From Aliidiomarina indica (GTDB lineage: Bacteria > Pseudomonadota > Gammaproteobacteria > Enterobacterales > Alteromonadaceae), in contig NZ_JACAVQ010000003.1 in assembly GCF_015354615.1 (NCBI RefSeq), forward strand, positions 1 to 64,000: a stretch of DNA of 64,000 bases, read 5' to 3'. Position 1 is the first letter of the stretch; every line of letters starts with the position of its first letter. Shown piece by piece: positions 54,183-63,726 of this stretch. The notes under the pieces were generated by a model, which ran no database searches, was not told where the DNA came from, and was given only the letters and a program-made list of their open reading frames with translations. The translations under genes were made by a program, and so were the position numbers.

Positions 54183-56354
54183 GTGAATAGAACCGTCATT
54201 TCTCTATCCATTGCTATGGCATTGGCGTTAACCGCGTGCTCAGACCAACCAGTCACCCATGATCCCGCAGATTCGGCAACCGAACAAACAGCCGCTGCCG
54301 AGTTTACGCAAGCAAACCCGTTTTTCGCTCCATCATCGTTACAATACGAAGCGCCCGATTTTCGTGTTATTCGTGATGAGCATTTTTTACCCGCTTTTGA
54401 CGCTGGCTTTGAGAAACATCTCGCAGAAATTCAAGCGATTATTAATAACCCAGAGGCGCCTACGTTCGAGAACACCATTGTCGCAATGGAGAAAACGGGG
54501 GCCCTACTCAGCCGTGTAAGTCGGGTTTTCTCAAATTTAACCGGAACCGATAGTAACGAAGAGCGCCGCCGAATTCAGCGTGAACTATCGCCGAAAGCCG
54601 CTGCCCATTCCGACAGCATTAACCTCAATCCTGACCTGTTCGCCCGGGTTGACGCTGTCTATCAAGCACGTGAATCTTTAAACCTTGATCCAGAATCGCA
54701 GCGCTTACTTGAAGTCTATTACAACCGTTTTGTTCGCGCTGGCGCCTTGCTGAATGAAGAGCAACGGGATCGCATTCGCGCGTTGAATGCAGAACATGCG
54801 CAACTGACCACTCAGTTTTCGCAAAACCAACTAGCCATTACGCGTAGCATCGCTGTCACTGTCGACTCAGCAGAAGAGTTAGACGGTCTGAGTGACTCAC
54901 GCATTCGTGCAGCCTCGCAAGCGGCAGAAACAGCAGGCCATGAGGGCAAGTATTTAATTTCTATTACCAATACAACCCGTCAGCCTATCTTAACGTCGTT
55001 AAACAATCGCGAGTTACGCCAGCGCGTATGGGAAGCATCAGCGTATCGAGGCACATCAGGCGACTACGACAATCGCCCTATCGTTTCTCGATTAGCACAA
55101 ATACGCGCTGAACGTGCGCAGCTTTTAGGTTACACCAACTGGGCTGAATATCAGTTGCAAAACACCATGGCGGAAACGCCGCAAAATGTATTAGATATGC
55201 TTGATACCATGGTGCCTATGGTGGTTGCCAATACCCTTCGGGAACAAGCACAAATTGAAACCATGATTGCGCGTGAAGGCGGTGATTTTGACGTGCAGCC
55301 TTGGGATTGGGAATTTTACGCCGAGAAAGTTCGTCAGGAACTTTATGACCTTAACGAATCTGAGGTGCAAGAGTATTTCGAATTTAACCGTGTTCTTCAC
55401 GACGGTGTTTTCTATACCATGAATCGCCTGTACGGCATTACGTTTGAGGCCCGCCCAGATCTACCAAGCTATCACCCGGATGTTGAGGTGTATGAAGTGT
55501 TTGATCACGATGGGACCAGCTTAGCTATTTTCTACGCCGATTACTTTGCCCGTGAAGGGAAGCGTGGCGGTGCTTGGATGAGCTCGTTTGTCGGCCAATC
55601 GCACTTACTCGATCAAAAGCCGGTGGTTGTGAATGTCATGAACATTCCTAAAGCGCCAGACGGTGAACCGACACTGGTAAGTTATGATCACGTCACCACG
55701 ATTTTCCACGAAATTGGTCACGGTATTCATGGCATGTTCTCAAACGTGACTTACCCAACGTTGGCTGGCACCTCGGTGTCGAGAGACTTTGTTGAGTTTC
55801 CATCGACGTTCGAGGAAGATTGGGCCGCCCATCCTGAAGTACTTGCAAACTATGCAAAACATTACGAAACCGGAGAGCCAATCCCATCGGAGTTGCTGGA
55901 GCGGGTGATGCAATCACGCACCTTTAATCAAGGCTTCGATACCTTGGAGTATATTGCAGCATCGTATTTAGACATGGAATGGCACATGCTGAGCGCCGAT
56001 GACGGACTAAAGGACGTTGAACAATTTGAAGCACAAGCATTGAGTAAACATGGTGTCGATTCGCATGCCGTGCCGCCACGTTACAAATCGACCTTCTTTA
56101 ATCATTCCATTGGTGGTGGCTACTCGGCTGGATATTACGCCTATATGTGGAGTGAGATACTAGCGGCGGACGCCTTTGCCTATGTGAAGAGTCAGGGTGG
56201 CTTAACGCGTGAAAATGGTAATCACTATCGCCAGCACATTCTTGAAGTGGGTAATTCACGTCCACCAATGGAGTCTTACATTCAATTCCGTGGTCAAGAA
56301 CCGACGACAGAGGCGTTGTTAATTCGCCGCGGTTTACGCACTCGTTTAGACTAA
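54183..56354 (+). CDS. dcp: Peptidyl-dipeptidase Dcp-like M3 metallopeptidase lipoprotein
   Basis: 723 residues from GTG 54183 with AAGGAA upstream. The start is a lipoprotein signal (ALTACS, acylated Cys near residue 19), unlike E. coli Dcp, which is cytoplasmic or periplasmic and not lipidated. The zinc site HEIGHGIHG is near residue 510, and the third ligand Glu lies about 25 residues on in VEFPSTFEEDW. The late YKSTFFNHSIGGGYSAGYYA region is the M3 substrate-binding end. It cleaves dipeptides from the C-termini of oligopeptides, here probably in the periplasm. Confidence 0.93.
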   Translation: MNRTVISLSIAMALALTACSDQPVTHDPADSATEQTAAAEFTQANPFFAPSSLQYEAPDFRVIRDEHFLPAFDAGFEKHLAEIQAIINNPEAPTFENTIVAMEKTGALLSRVSRVFSNLTGTDSNEERRRIQRELSPKAAAHSDSINLNPDLFARVDAVYQARESLNLDPESQRLLEVYYNRFVRAGALLNEEQRDRIRALNAEHAQLTTQFSQNQLAITRSIAVTVDSAEELDGLSDSRIRAASQAAETAGHEGKYLISITNTTRQPILTSLNNRELRQRVWEASAYRGTSGDYDNRPIVSRLAQIRAERAQLLGYTNWAEYQLQNTMAETPQNVLDMLDTMVPMVVANTLREQAQIETMIAREGGDFDVQPWDWEFYAEKVRQELYDLNESEVQEYFEFNRVLHDGVFYTMNRLYGITFEARPDLPSYHPDVEVYEVFDHDGTSLAIFYADYFAREGKRGGAWMSSFVGQSHLLDQKPVVVNVMNIPKAPDGEPTLVSYDHVTTIFHEIGHGIHGMFSNVTYPTLAGTSVSRDFVEFPSTFEEDWAAHPEVLANYAKHYETGEPIPSELLERVMQSRTFNQGFDTLEYIAASYLDMEWHMLSADDGLKDVEQFEAQALSKHGVDSHAVPPRYKSTFFNHSIGGGYSAGYYAYMWSEILAADAFAYVKSQGGLTRENGNHYRQHILEVGNSRPPMESYIQFRGQEPTTEALLIRRGLRTRLD

Positions 56355-56389
56355 TCTTGGTTCTTTATCGATAGCCAGTATCCATAGCC

Positions 56390-56417
56390 AAAGCCCACCA
56401 TTTATGGTGGGCTTTTT
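56390..56417. terminator. Bidirectional terminator between dcp and the amidohydrolase gene
   Basis: AAAGCCCACCAT, loop, ATGGTGGGCTTTTTT: stem of about 10 bp with T-tract on the plus strand and A-tract giving T's on the minus strand. Both genes converge here (stops 56354 and 56422). Confidence 0.9.
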
Positions 56418-56421
56418 TGTG

Positions 56422-57666
56422 TTAATTCGGTTCTATTGAAAATACGACATGACCTTGTTTTACCACGAGTTCGATCCCATTGAGATGAGCGATATCCTCT
56501 AACGGGTTTTCGCTCACAACCACAAAGTTACTTTCATATCCTTCTTGGAACTGGCCAATCTTGCGATCAGAGAACAGACGTTGAGGGCCTGTTTTTACCG
56601 CACTGTCCAGTAATTGCTGAGGCGTAAAAATTTCAAATGCCTGTAAATACTCCAGCTCGTATACAACATTCACGTCAAAGCGGTCGGTGCCAGGGATGAT
56701 GGCTACACCGGCAGCATGCAAACGCCCCAAGTTGTCTTTTTGCAGTGCCTTCACTTGTGCTAACTGATCAGGGTTATTTTGATAAACCAATTCGCTGACA
56801 CTGACGGTCGTAATCACGGCGATATTCATCGCTGCGGCTTCTTTTATGGTTTCGTCTGACAAACGGTATTCCGAGGGCTCATATCCCCGCTCCCAACGGT
56901 AGCCGGGTAAATGGGCAATCATGTCGACCCCAGCCGCCACCGCCGTGGCAAAGTCTGCTTGGCTTTCTACGTGCGCAACCACTCGTAAACCTCGGCTCTG
57001 CAAAGCCTCTGTTAAGGGTTTTACTAATTCTGCGCGCAAGCCATTAACGCCGTGAAACTCTGTGTTGCCACGGCGTTCTTCCCGGTTTGCATGGACGAGA
57101 ATAATTTTAACGAACTCACTGCTACTTGCCTGAATGAGGGGCCACTTTGCATCAATATCGGACAGGGAGTCGATCACAACATAATCCCGATCGTGAATAT
57201 CAGAGGCGGTGACCCCCTCGTCTGCAAAACTTTGCAGTGCCATACGCAAAGGATGACCATCAGAACTGGAAATACAAGCTCCCGCAAGTTGAATATCGAG
57301 GCTGGTTTGGTCGAGTATGGCTCTTGTCTCCTCCGCATTGTAATGACTACCGCACAGCATCAAGCCATATAAAATGCCCGCACGCTCATAGTCTTTTGAG
57401 AAGTTTGTTGCGAGCCATGGATTCTGCAAATTGTGGTTATGTCCTTCCGCCAATGGCGGAATCACGAACCCACCTTTCAAATCTATCTCGCTATCAATCA
57501 CTTCCGGTGCGATTGTGGTAAGCATACCGTTGTCGGAGTACCACGTTTGCGAAACAAAGGCGCCATCGTGATACCACAGGCCATTGATCATACGGACCGC
57601 ACTTTCCTGTGCGGTCGCCGTTGCGCAAAATCCTAGCAGGGCGAATGCCCAAAGGAATAGTTTCAT
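56422..57666 (-). CDS. Exported amidohydrolase
   Basis: 414 residues with a signal peptide (MKLFLWAFALLGFCATATAQ). TIM-barrel metal ligands appear in order: GHNHN near residue 81 (first His pair), VKIILVHANRE, VVAHVESQ and MIAHLPGY (later His), and the catalytic Asp in IIPGTDRFD. Family members cleave C-N bonds in cyclic amides, imidazolones or similar; substrate unknown. The ATG overlaps the stop of the PQQ-propeller gene (TAATG), so they are translated together. Confidence 0.85.
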   Translation of the reverse strand: MKLFLWAFALLGFCATATAQESAVRMINGLWYHDGAFVSQTWYSDNGMLTTIAPEVIDSEIDLKGGFVIPPLAEGHNHNLQNPWLATNFSKDYERAGILYGLMLCGSHYNAEETRAILDQTSLDIQLAGACISSSDGHPLRMALQSFADEGVTASDIHDRDYVVIDSLSDIDAKWPLIQASSSEFVKIILVHANREERRGNTEFHGVNGLRAELVKPLTEALQSRGLRVVAHVESQADFATAVAAGVDMIAHLPGYRWERGYEPSEYRLSDETIKEAAAMNIAVITTVSVSELVYQNNPDQLAQVKALQKDNLGRLHAAGVAIIPGTDRFDVNVVYELEYLQAFEIFTPQQLLDSAVKTGPQRLFSDRKIGQFQEGYESNFVVVSENPLEDIAHLNGIELVVKQGHVVFSIEPN

Positions 57667-59033
57667 TACCGTGCCTCACTCACTTGGTCTTCCCAAATCA
57701 TAATTTCACCGTGTGTACTAAAAATAATGAGTTGTTGATTTACCCATGCCGGACTCGACATAAAGCCACCACTGGCTAACACCCGTGCCATAACTCCGTA
57801 GAACGAATCTTGCCAAGTTCCATTACTCATATTTTGACGCAAGCGCTCATCTTCACCGAGTATTTGATAGATGTCGTTAACATGTGCTCCATGTCGACTT
57901 TCCCACCTAATCTCACCGGTTAGCTTATCGAGTGCAATTAACCGTCCCGTCATCGTGCCCGTCAAAACAACATCCTTGAATACGAGTGGGGAACTGTACG
58001 TCCAAGATCCGGTTGGCGCACGCCAAACTTCTACCCCAGTTTCGCGATCAAGGGCAAGCATCAAGCCGGTATCCGACGTCCCCAAATACACATGACTATC
58101 GTCAACGGATACGGTGGGCACTACCCACGAGCGCTTCATATCGTATCGCCAGATTTCCTTACCTGTTTCTCCGGCCAGCGCATACATAAAACCGTCGCGA
58201 CTACCGATAAATACATCACCATCAACGACCGTCGGGCTCGCTTGAATCCCGCGCCAAACATTAAATTTTTGTTCCGCTCCGGTTTCGAACTTCCAGCGCA
58301 TCGCCCCATCGGATTTCTGCAACGCATAAACGGTACTGTCCCAACTACCCACAATAATTAAGTCGTCCAACAACGTCGGTGCACTGTGAACTTGCCCCCC
58401 GGTTTTGAATGCCCAGCGCACATTTCCCGTTTCTGCATCAAGCGCATACACATGCTGATCACTGCTTCCAAAAACGATCAGGTCATCAACCACAAGCGGG
58501 GATGACTGCAGCAAGTCCCATGCATCTTCCACTAATTCATTGTTTGACACACCCAAATAGTTGAACGCCGAGAACGTTGCTTCGCCTTGGGTCTGAAAGC
58601 GCCACTGCATGGCACCATCGTTTAAATCTAAAGCAAAAAATGCACCTGCCTGACTTAGAAAGTAAACCTTGCCTTCATTTACCGCAGGCGTGGACCGAAT
58701 GGCACCGCCACTATCAAACGCCCATAGTAAGTGTTTCTGGGACAGCGAAAACGCATATAACACACCATTGTCCGTTGCGGCCAGTAGCGTATCCCCAGAT
58801 ACAATCGGTGATGCCGTAATGGTCGCGGGAAGCCGGTGTTGCCATGTCAGGGAGAGATGCATGGGGAACGCATCCGTAGTGACAGCATTTCGGTCAGCGC
58901 TTCCTTTAAATGTTTGCCATTGAGACGCCGCAGCCAACGATGACGTCGGAAGAGCGATACCAATACACAAAATCACGCTTAATATACTGCCGACTAGCCG
59001 ATTTGAGGAAGCCCACAGAGTGAATATATTCAT
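57666..59033 (-). CDS. PQQ-type beta-propeller protein
   Basis: 455 residues from ATG 59033 (GAGG 6 bases upstream). A membrane/signal segment precedes mature start near LAAASQWQ. At least seven repeats share the motif GNVRWAFKTGG, DGAMRWKFETG, TGKEIWRYDM, TGVEVWRAPTG, TGEIRWESRHG, the beta-propeller blade of BamB and quinoprotein dehydrogenases. No dehydrogenase catalytic Asp-Cys pair could be confirmed, so a binding or scaffolding role is more likely than enzymatic. Overlaps the amidohydrolase gene downstream, suggesting a shared task in the periplasm. Confidence 0.85.
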   Translation of the reverse strand: MNIFTLWASSNRLVGSILSVILCIGIALPTSSLAAASQWQTFKGSADRNAVTTDAFPMHLSLTWQHRLPATITASPIVSGDTLLAATDNGVLYAFSLSQKHLLWAFDSGGAIRSTPAVNEGKVYFLSQAGAFFALDLNDGAMQWRFQTQGEATFSAFNYLGVSNNELVEDAWDLLQSSPLVVDDLIVFGSSDQHVYALDAETGNVRWAFKTGGQVHSAPTLLDDLIIVGSWDSTVYALQKSDGAMRWKFETGAEQKFNVWRGIQASPTVVDGDVFIGSRDGFMYALAGETGKEIWRYDMKRSWVVPTVSVDDSHVYLGTSDTGLMLALDRETGVEVWRAPTGSWTYSSPLVFKDVVLTGTMTGRLIALDKLTGEIRWESRHGAHVNDIYQILGEDERLRQNMSNGTWQDSFYGVMARVLASGGFMSSPAWVNQQLIIFSTHGEIMIWEDQVSEAR

Positions 59034-59113
59034 AACATACCTCGTCAAAGTAAATGTGCGACGAGAGTACGGGCAGCGCAGGCAAAGAGGAAATTAAGAC
59101 ATCTAAAGAATTC

Positions 59114-60511
59114 TTAAGGTGACCGCACGAGTGACCGGAATTGCTGCAAAAGTGATAGGTACCCAGGGTGATCGGCGAGTGCGTTATACAAAGGGTCGAC
59201 ACCGAACCAAAGCATCTCTATTTGCTGTTGTGCTAACGCTTCTTCGAGATAGCTAATCGCTTGTTCAGTCTCTCCAGCAATAAGTGCGTGGCGAGCCAAA
59301 GAAAGCGGAGGTCGATAATGCCCCAAGCGATGGCTCGGTGATTCCAATAGCAGCGCGCGATGCACTTCGGTTAAACCTTGCTCTTGGTATATCACCTCAT
59401 AGCGCTGCAATGCCTCATCGCTCACGCTTGCAAGCTTCATTAGCGCGTACAAGTGGCTCCAAGCCATGTGCTCATCACCCGCGCTAAGGCCAATCAACTG
59501 GGCTGACACATGCACACCATAGGTGTGCGCGTCTCCTGCAAGTATCCGATTCACTTCTGCGCGAGCGGAATCCAGATCACCCATCATCAGGTGTAACCAG
59601 GCAACTGTAGGAATTGCATAAAACTCGGGGAAAGCGCGCCTAAGCACCGTGATGCTATTAGAAACTAAGGCGGTCTCACCCATCGCTAACATCATTTCTG
59701 CATAGCTCAATAAGAACTCGGGCGTATGCTCTTCGTGGGTAAATGCTAAGTTCAACTCAGTGTAGGCTTGTGAGAAATCCCAAAAGGCATAGAAGTATAC
59801 CTGAGCAGTGACCCAGTGCAGCTGCGGCAATTCACGATTAAGCTCGCGAGCACGTTCGAGCAACGACGCCAGCTCCTGCCGATGTTCCTTAAGCTCCGCT
59901 ACTGGCAGCTTTACCAACTTCGCTTGTACCAATCCTAAGTATGCTTGTGCATCAGGCCCCTCGGTTAAGGCCCGTCGAAAAAGACGAATCGCATCGTCGG
60001 GAGCGTCGGGTAGCAATTGCTGCGCTTGTGAAACCAATGACTCTGCTGGTGCATGCTCCTTATTGACCAATCCCACCATGAGCAAAAACGTAATTGCAGT
60101 ACCTGCAGCGACAGCACCGAACCACCACATGCGCTTTGGCTGGCGCTGCGCTCCAAGCTGCACTCGTTCTGTCATTGGAGCCCAATAATAGCCCGAGCCT
60201 GAGATTGTTTTAATAAAGGTATCCGACGTGGTTTGACCCAGATGTTTTCGCAGCTGACTGACCGCTACGGTGATACTCTCTTCACTTACTACTCGCGGTG
60301 CCCACACGTCTTGCAGTAATTGATCTTTCCCTAATAACGTTTGCGGGTGTTCACAAAATAACGTGAGAAGCTTGACTAACCGAGGCTCTAGTTCGATCAC
60401 GTCGCCTTCAGCGTTCACTAATAACGATTCGGCCGGCGTAAACGTATATCCGCTAAATCGGTAAACTCTGTCAGCCATCCAATAATAAGGGTTTTGTGTG
60501 CCGCTGTTCAT
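59114..60511 (-). CDS. CadC-like winged-helix regulator with C-terminal TPR region
   Basis: 465 residues if started at ATG 60511; 60574 and 60478 are also in frame and none has a good ribosome site. The N-terminal winged helix (LVKLLTLFCEHPQTLL, ESITVAVSQLRKHLG, FIKTISGSGYYWAP) is that of CadC/OmpR DNA-binding domains. A single membrane helix follows near residue 145 (MWWFGAVAAGTAITFLLMVG). The rest, exposed to the periplasm, is a helical TPR-like array. The class senses signals directly through the membrane. It lies 80 bases upstream of the propeller-amidohydrolase operon in the same direction and is a likely regulator of it. Confidence 0.85.
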   Translation of the reverse strand: MNSGTQNPYYWMADRVYRFSGYTFTPAESLLVNAEGDVIELEPRLVKLLTLFCEHPQTLLGKDQLLQDVWAPRVVSEESITVAVSQLRKHLGQTTSDTFIKTISGSGYYWAPMTERVQLGAQRQPKRMWWFGAVAAGTAITFLLMVGLVNKEHAPAESLVSQAQQLLPDAPDDAIRLFRRALTEGPDAQAYLGLVQAKLVKLPVAELKEHRQELASLLERARELNRELPQLHWVTAQVYFYAFWDFSQAYTELNLAFTHEEHTPEFLLSYAEMMLAMGETALVSNSITVLRRAFPEFYAIPTVAWLHLMMGDLDSARAEVNRILAGDAHTYGVHVSAQLIGLSAGDEHMAWSHLYALMKLASVSDEALQRYEVIYQEQGLTEVHRALLLESPSHRLGHYRPPLSLARHALIAGETEQAISYLEEALAQQQIEMLWFGVDPLYNALADHPGYLSLLQQFRSLVRSP

Positions 60512-60678
60512 AATAGGTTGACGAGTATTCCTGATGAAAGTGCAAGGAGCATGATTATTCTGAGAGTACCACATTATCGTCCGCTGAACGCATCATCCCG
60601 GAGGCGTGAAGATTTACATTGAGCTTTCAAATCAAAATATAGTAAGGTGCTAATATTCGATGTTGCAAGTGAGTCATC

Positions 60679-61713
60679 ATGAAGCAGTCCTTGCCTAAGC
60701 TTACGCACGCTGACCCCACCCGCCACCAGCGTTCTCTTTTACGAGCGGTTCTAATCATCATTTTTATTTTTTCATTGGTGATTGGCAGCATTAATGTCGC
60801 TTTATTTTCAGCCTATCAGATTGCCACATTCAATTTTATCAGTGTGCTCGTGAGTGCTCTGATTTGGTATTACTATCATAGAAGCCGTAACCTAAAAGTT
60901 GCCTCCTGGTTGGTAACTGGAGCCATTTTATTTAACCTTGCGTGCTTTATTTCCTTAGCCAAAGGCGGCGCCTATTCACTCATTTGGATTACTATAATTC
61001 CGCCGCTCGTGTTCTTCTTACTCGGTCGCCGCGCCGGTTCTTGGGTCACCGCGCTGGCCTACAGCGCTACATTGCTTTATCTCTACGTCAATTTATCTAA
61101 CCTTCCCCCGCTATCTTTCGGTACCGGAGCCATGCTGAACATTGCCGAAGTCATGTTGGTGCATTGGTTTTTATTTCGTCACTACGAGAGCTCTCGTAAA
61201 AGCGCCTATGCCGAGCTCGCACATCTGTCTGAATCTGATCGCCTTACCGGCGTTTACAACCGTGGGAAACTGGACGCATTACTGGAACAGACAATACAAG
61301 AGGTTCAAGAGAAACATACCCCAGCATGCCTTATGTTGATCGATATCGACCATTTTAAAGAAGTGAACGATAGTTTTGGGCATCTCGTGGGTGATCAGGT
61401 GTTAAAGCAAGTCGCGGTTACATTAAAAAGAAATATTCGAGAGGGCGACGCATTTGGCCGCTGGGGCGGTGAGGAGTTCATGCTTATTTGTACCCATACC
61501 GAGCTAGAGCACGCCAACCAGCTTGCAGAGGATTTGCGTCAGCGCGTGATGGATACCGTGGTTACCGAAAAAGGGCCGATAACCATAAGTATTGGGCTCG
61601 TTCAAATTGACCCGACGCTCACATCCACCGAAGCTATTCAATTCGTTGATCGTGCGCTGTATAAGGCGAAAGCCTCTGGGCGAAATACAGTTATTATCGC
61701 CCAGAGTGCTTAA
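60679..61713 (+). CDS. Membrane-bound GGDEF diguanylate cyclase
   Basis: 344 residues. About six hydrophobic segments in the first 175 residues form a membrane sensor of unknown type. The GGDEF domain begins near SESDRLTGVYNRGKLDALLE, with LIDIDHFKEVNDSFGHLVGD (metal Asp), RWGGEEFML (active form of the signature) and TISIGLVQID. It makes c-di-GMP from GTP. There is no upstream RxxD inhibitory site in the usual position (LKRNIREGDAFGR has R-E-G-D five residues before GGEEF), so inhibition by product is uncertain. It pairs in function with the EAL protein at 31823. Confidence 0.92.
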   Translation: MKQSLPKLTHADPTRHQRSLLRAVLIIIFIFSLVIGSINVALFSAYQIATFNFISVLVSALIWYYYHRSRNLKVASWLVTGAILFNLACFISLAKGGAYSLIWITIIPPLVFFLLGRRAGSWVTALAYSATLLYLYVNLSNLPPLSFGTGAMLNIAEVMLVHWFLFRHYESSRKSAYAELAHLSESDRLTGVYNRGKLDALLEQTIQEVQEKHTPACLMLIDIDHFKEVNDSFGHLVGDQVLKQVAVTLKRNIREGDAFGRWGGEEFMLICTHTELEHANQLAEDLRQRVMDTVVTEKGPITISIGLVQIDPTLTSTEAIQFVDRALYKAKASGRNTVIIAQSA

Positions 61714-61899
61714 TTACCTAAAAAACTACCATCAAATCCGCGTAACCCAATCCGGCAAATATTCGATAGCAATGGTTTCTAACTCTTTATTACGCAAATG
61801 GCATCTTAGAACCAAATGCCGGTTCACCGAGCAGTTTATCAACAGGCTCAATCGTTCCTATTAATTGCACCGTTGTTTTGGTCGTTGTGAACTTACGCC

Positions 61900-62451
61900 C
61901 TAGTGATGTGCTTCCGCTTGCTCACGCACATGGCGCTCAAGCGACGTAAGCCCATAAGCTTTGCCGAGCACGATCGCTTCTTCAAGCTCTAGGCCTTGAT
62001 GCCAGATCGCTCGCAAGGCAACCATCGCGCCAACGCGATTAGCACTGCCGCAATGAAGTAGAGATGATTCACCATCAATACGGTTCATGACCTCATGGAA
62101 AATACCCACGTAGTGGGGTGTGAGATCGGCTCCACCGGCGATAGGAATGTGAAAATACGCCATGGTTTCTTCGGTCGCCCAAGCGGCTGGATTAAAATCT
62201 TCTGTTTCAGAAGGCGGGCGAAGATTTACTACATTCTTGACCCCGAGTTCCGCAAAAGCACTTAATTGCTCTCGGGTCGGTTGGCCTGCACTGAAGATGT
62301 CATCCGTTGGTCGGTGCACATTATACACATCGGCCACAGATTCAGGGATCTCAGCCGACGCCCCATGATGATCACGTGCCTCAGCACAGGCCGATAGCAC
62401 ACCCACAGCCAACATGAGCGGAACCGCCCATACAAAACGCAGAATATTCAT
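61900..62451 (-). CDS. DUF442-family phosphatase-like lipoprotein
   Basis: 183 residues from ATG 62451 (AGAGG 7 bases upstream) with a lipobox LSAC near residue 22, so periplasmic and lipid-anchored. The family's FSAGQPTREQL opens the domain and the active-site loop LLHCGSANRVGAM (Cys, four residues, Arg) matches the DUF442/BLH variant of tyrosine phosphatases. Likely a phosphatase, substrate unknown. It overlaps nothing but directly follows copD (11 bases). Confidence 0.8.
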   Translation of the reverse strand: MNILRFVWAVPLMLAVGVLSACAEARDHHGASAEIPESVADVYNVHRPTDDIFSAGQPTREQLSAFAELGVKNVVNLRPPSETEDFNPAAWATEETMAYFHIPIAGGADLTPHYVGIFHEVMNRIDGESSLLHCGSANRVGAMVALRAIWHQGLELEEAIVLGKAYGLTSLERHVREQAEAHH

Positions 62452-62461
62452 AAGTAATCCT

Positions 62462-63328
62462 CTAATTGTGTCCAACAACCACTGTAAACGTTGCTGTTAA
62501 GGCAAAGATCACCGCAACACAGAGCATTTCGATATAAATAACCCATGCTAAGTACGGTGACACCGAGTCATCCTTTAAGCGTGGCACGATTACCCATTTA
62601 TTCAAGCCCGCACAACCAAGTAAAATCGCCACGAAACACAGCTTAAGTAGTAACGCGATCCCATAGTCTGTTGCGACAAAGTCTGAGGGAGCCGACAGTA
62701 ACGCCCAGGTCATAAAGATTCCAGCGAGGATAAGAATCCCAACAATCGCCTGCGCCCATTGGCCAAAGGTCTCAAACACTGATTTCCAGCTAGTCAGTGC
62801 GGTTCTTCGCGCCGCGAACCACAAAGGCAATAGCGCACCGGTCCAAGCGCCAAGTGCTAAAACATGCAGCATGAGCGCAAGTTGTATCCATAATGGCGAT
62901 GACGCAAGATGGCCACGCACCGTGAAGCCCCAAAGCAAGCCCGCATAGCCGAGCACCAACACCAGTCTCCAAATGTGCTGTTCTCGTCCCATACCAAAGC
63001 CAATTACCAAGAATGCAGCGATATGGGTCATCGCTGCTATTCCGGGTGGATCAAGCAGTAGAAATAGAAATAAATCCGCATCAAACATACCGCGAATGCC
63101 TGCTTGATTGATGCTGCCGATAAATAGGAAATAGCTGCTAATCGCTGATGTAACACCAAGACATGCGCCGATCCGCACATAACGCTGGTGTACCTTGGCA
63201 TCATCCGAACGGTAATCTGCTGGTGCTGACTTATGCCAGAGATAGGAAACCAAAACACCGCCAAGAACTGCAGCGGTGCTGGCATAAATCAGGGTGTAGC
63301 TTAATGCGACCCATATATCCCACGTCAT
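62462..63328 (-). CDS. copD: CopD-family copper-resistance membrane protein
   Basis: 288 residues with about eight membrane segments. The pattern around His-bearing helices (AMTHIAAFLVIGFGMG, LMLHVLALGAWTGALLPLWF) is that of CopD/YebZ, which pairs with CopC for copper movement across the inner membrane. It starts 7 bases after copC, so they are co-transcribed. Confidence 0.9.
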   Translation of the reverse strand: MTWDIWVALSYTLIYASTAAVLGGVLVSYLWHKSAPADYRSDDAKVHQRYVRIGACLGVTSAISSYFLFIGSINQAGIRGMFDADLFLFLLLDPPGIAAMTHIAAFLVIGFGMGREQHIWRLVLVLGYAGLLWGFTVRGHLASSPLWIQLALMLHVLALGAWTGALLPLWFAARRTALTSWKSVFETFGQWAQAIVGILILAGIFMTWALLSAPSDFVATDYGIALLLKLCFVAILLGCAGLNKWVIVPRLKDDSVSPYLAWVIYIEMLCVAVIFALTATFTVVVGHN

Positions 63329-63334
63329 CGCGGT

Positions 63335-63700
63335 TTAATCACGCTCAAGTACAAATAAAATTGTTCCTGACACACGATGTCCGTCCTCTCCAATCAATGT
63401 CCAAGTAATGGTGTAATCATCACTTTCAAGCTCTGGAACACTGATTCGAAACTGATCATTGGCGCGACGAGTACGACGAAAATCAATGTCTATGTCGCCT
63501 TGCTCATGACCATTCAGTTCCACCGAAAGCAACCGCACCTCTTCATTGTATTGAAGGTGAATGGCCGACGGTGAACTCGTGAGTCGATCCCCATTGGCTG
63601 GCGTTGATTGCACTAGCTGACTATGCGCTTGCGCGGATTGAGCCAGTGCTAGAAACGCCCAAATAACGCCTAACGCCATTATCTGGATATACAATTTCAT
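63335..63700 (-). CDS. copC: CopC-family periplasmic copper-binding protein
   Basis: 121 residues; the signal peptide ends AQA, so the mature protein starts HSQLVQSTPANGDRL, a free N-terminal His of the histidine-brace copper site. The late EDGHRVSGTILF supplies the Asp/His ligands, and the PSAIHLQYNEEV segment is the CopC/YobA beta-sandwich core. GAGGAG precedes ATG 63700. Shuttles Cu(II) in the periplasm, with CopD. Confidence 0.93.
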   Translation of the reverse strand: MKLYIQIMALGVIWAFLALAQSAQAHSQLVQSTPANGDRLTSSPSAIHLQYNEEVRLLSVELNGHEQGDIDIDFRRTRRANDQFRISVPELESDDYTITWTLIGEDGHRVSGTILFVLERD

Positions 63701-63726
63701 AAAAAATATCTCCTCTACTACTACGG

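Noticed and set aside
61714-61899. Basic short frame after the GGDEF gene
   Set aside because: It runs out of the GGDEF coding region in another frame, with no ribosome site or recognisable domain.
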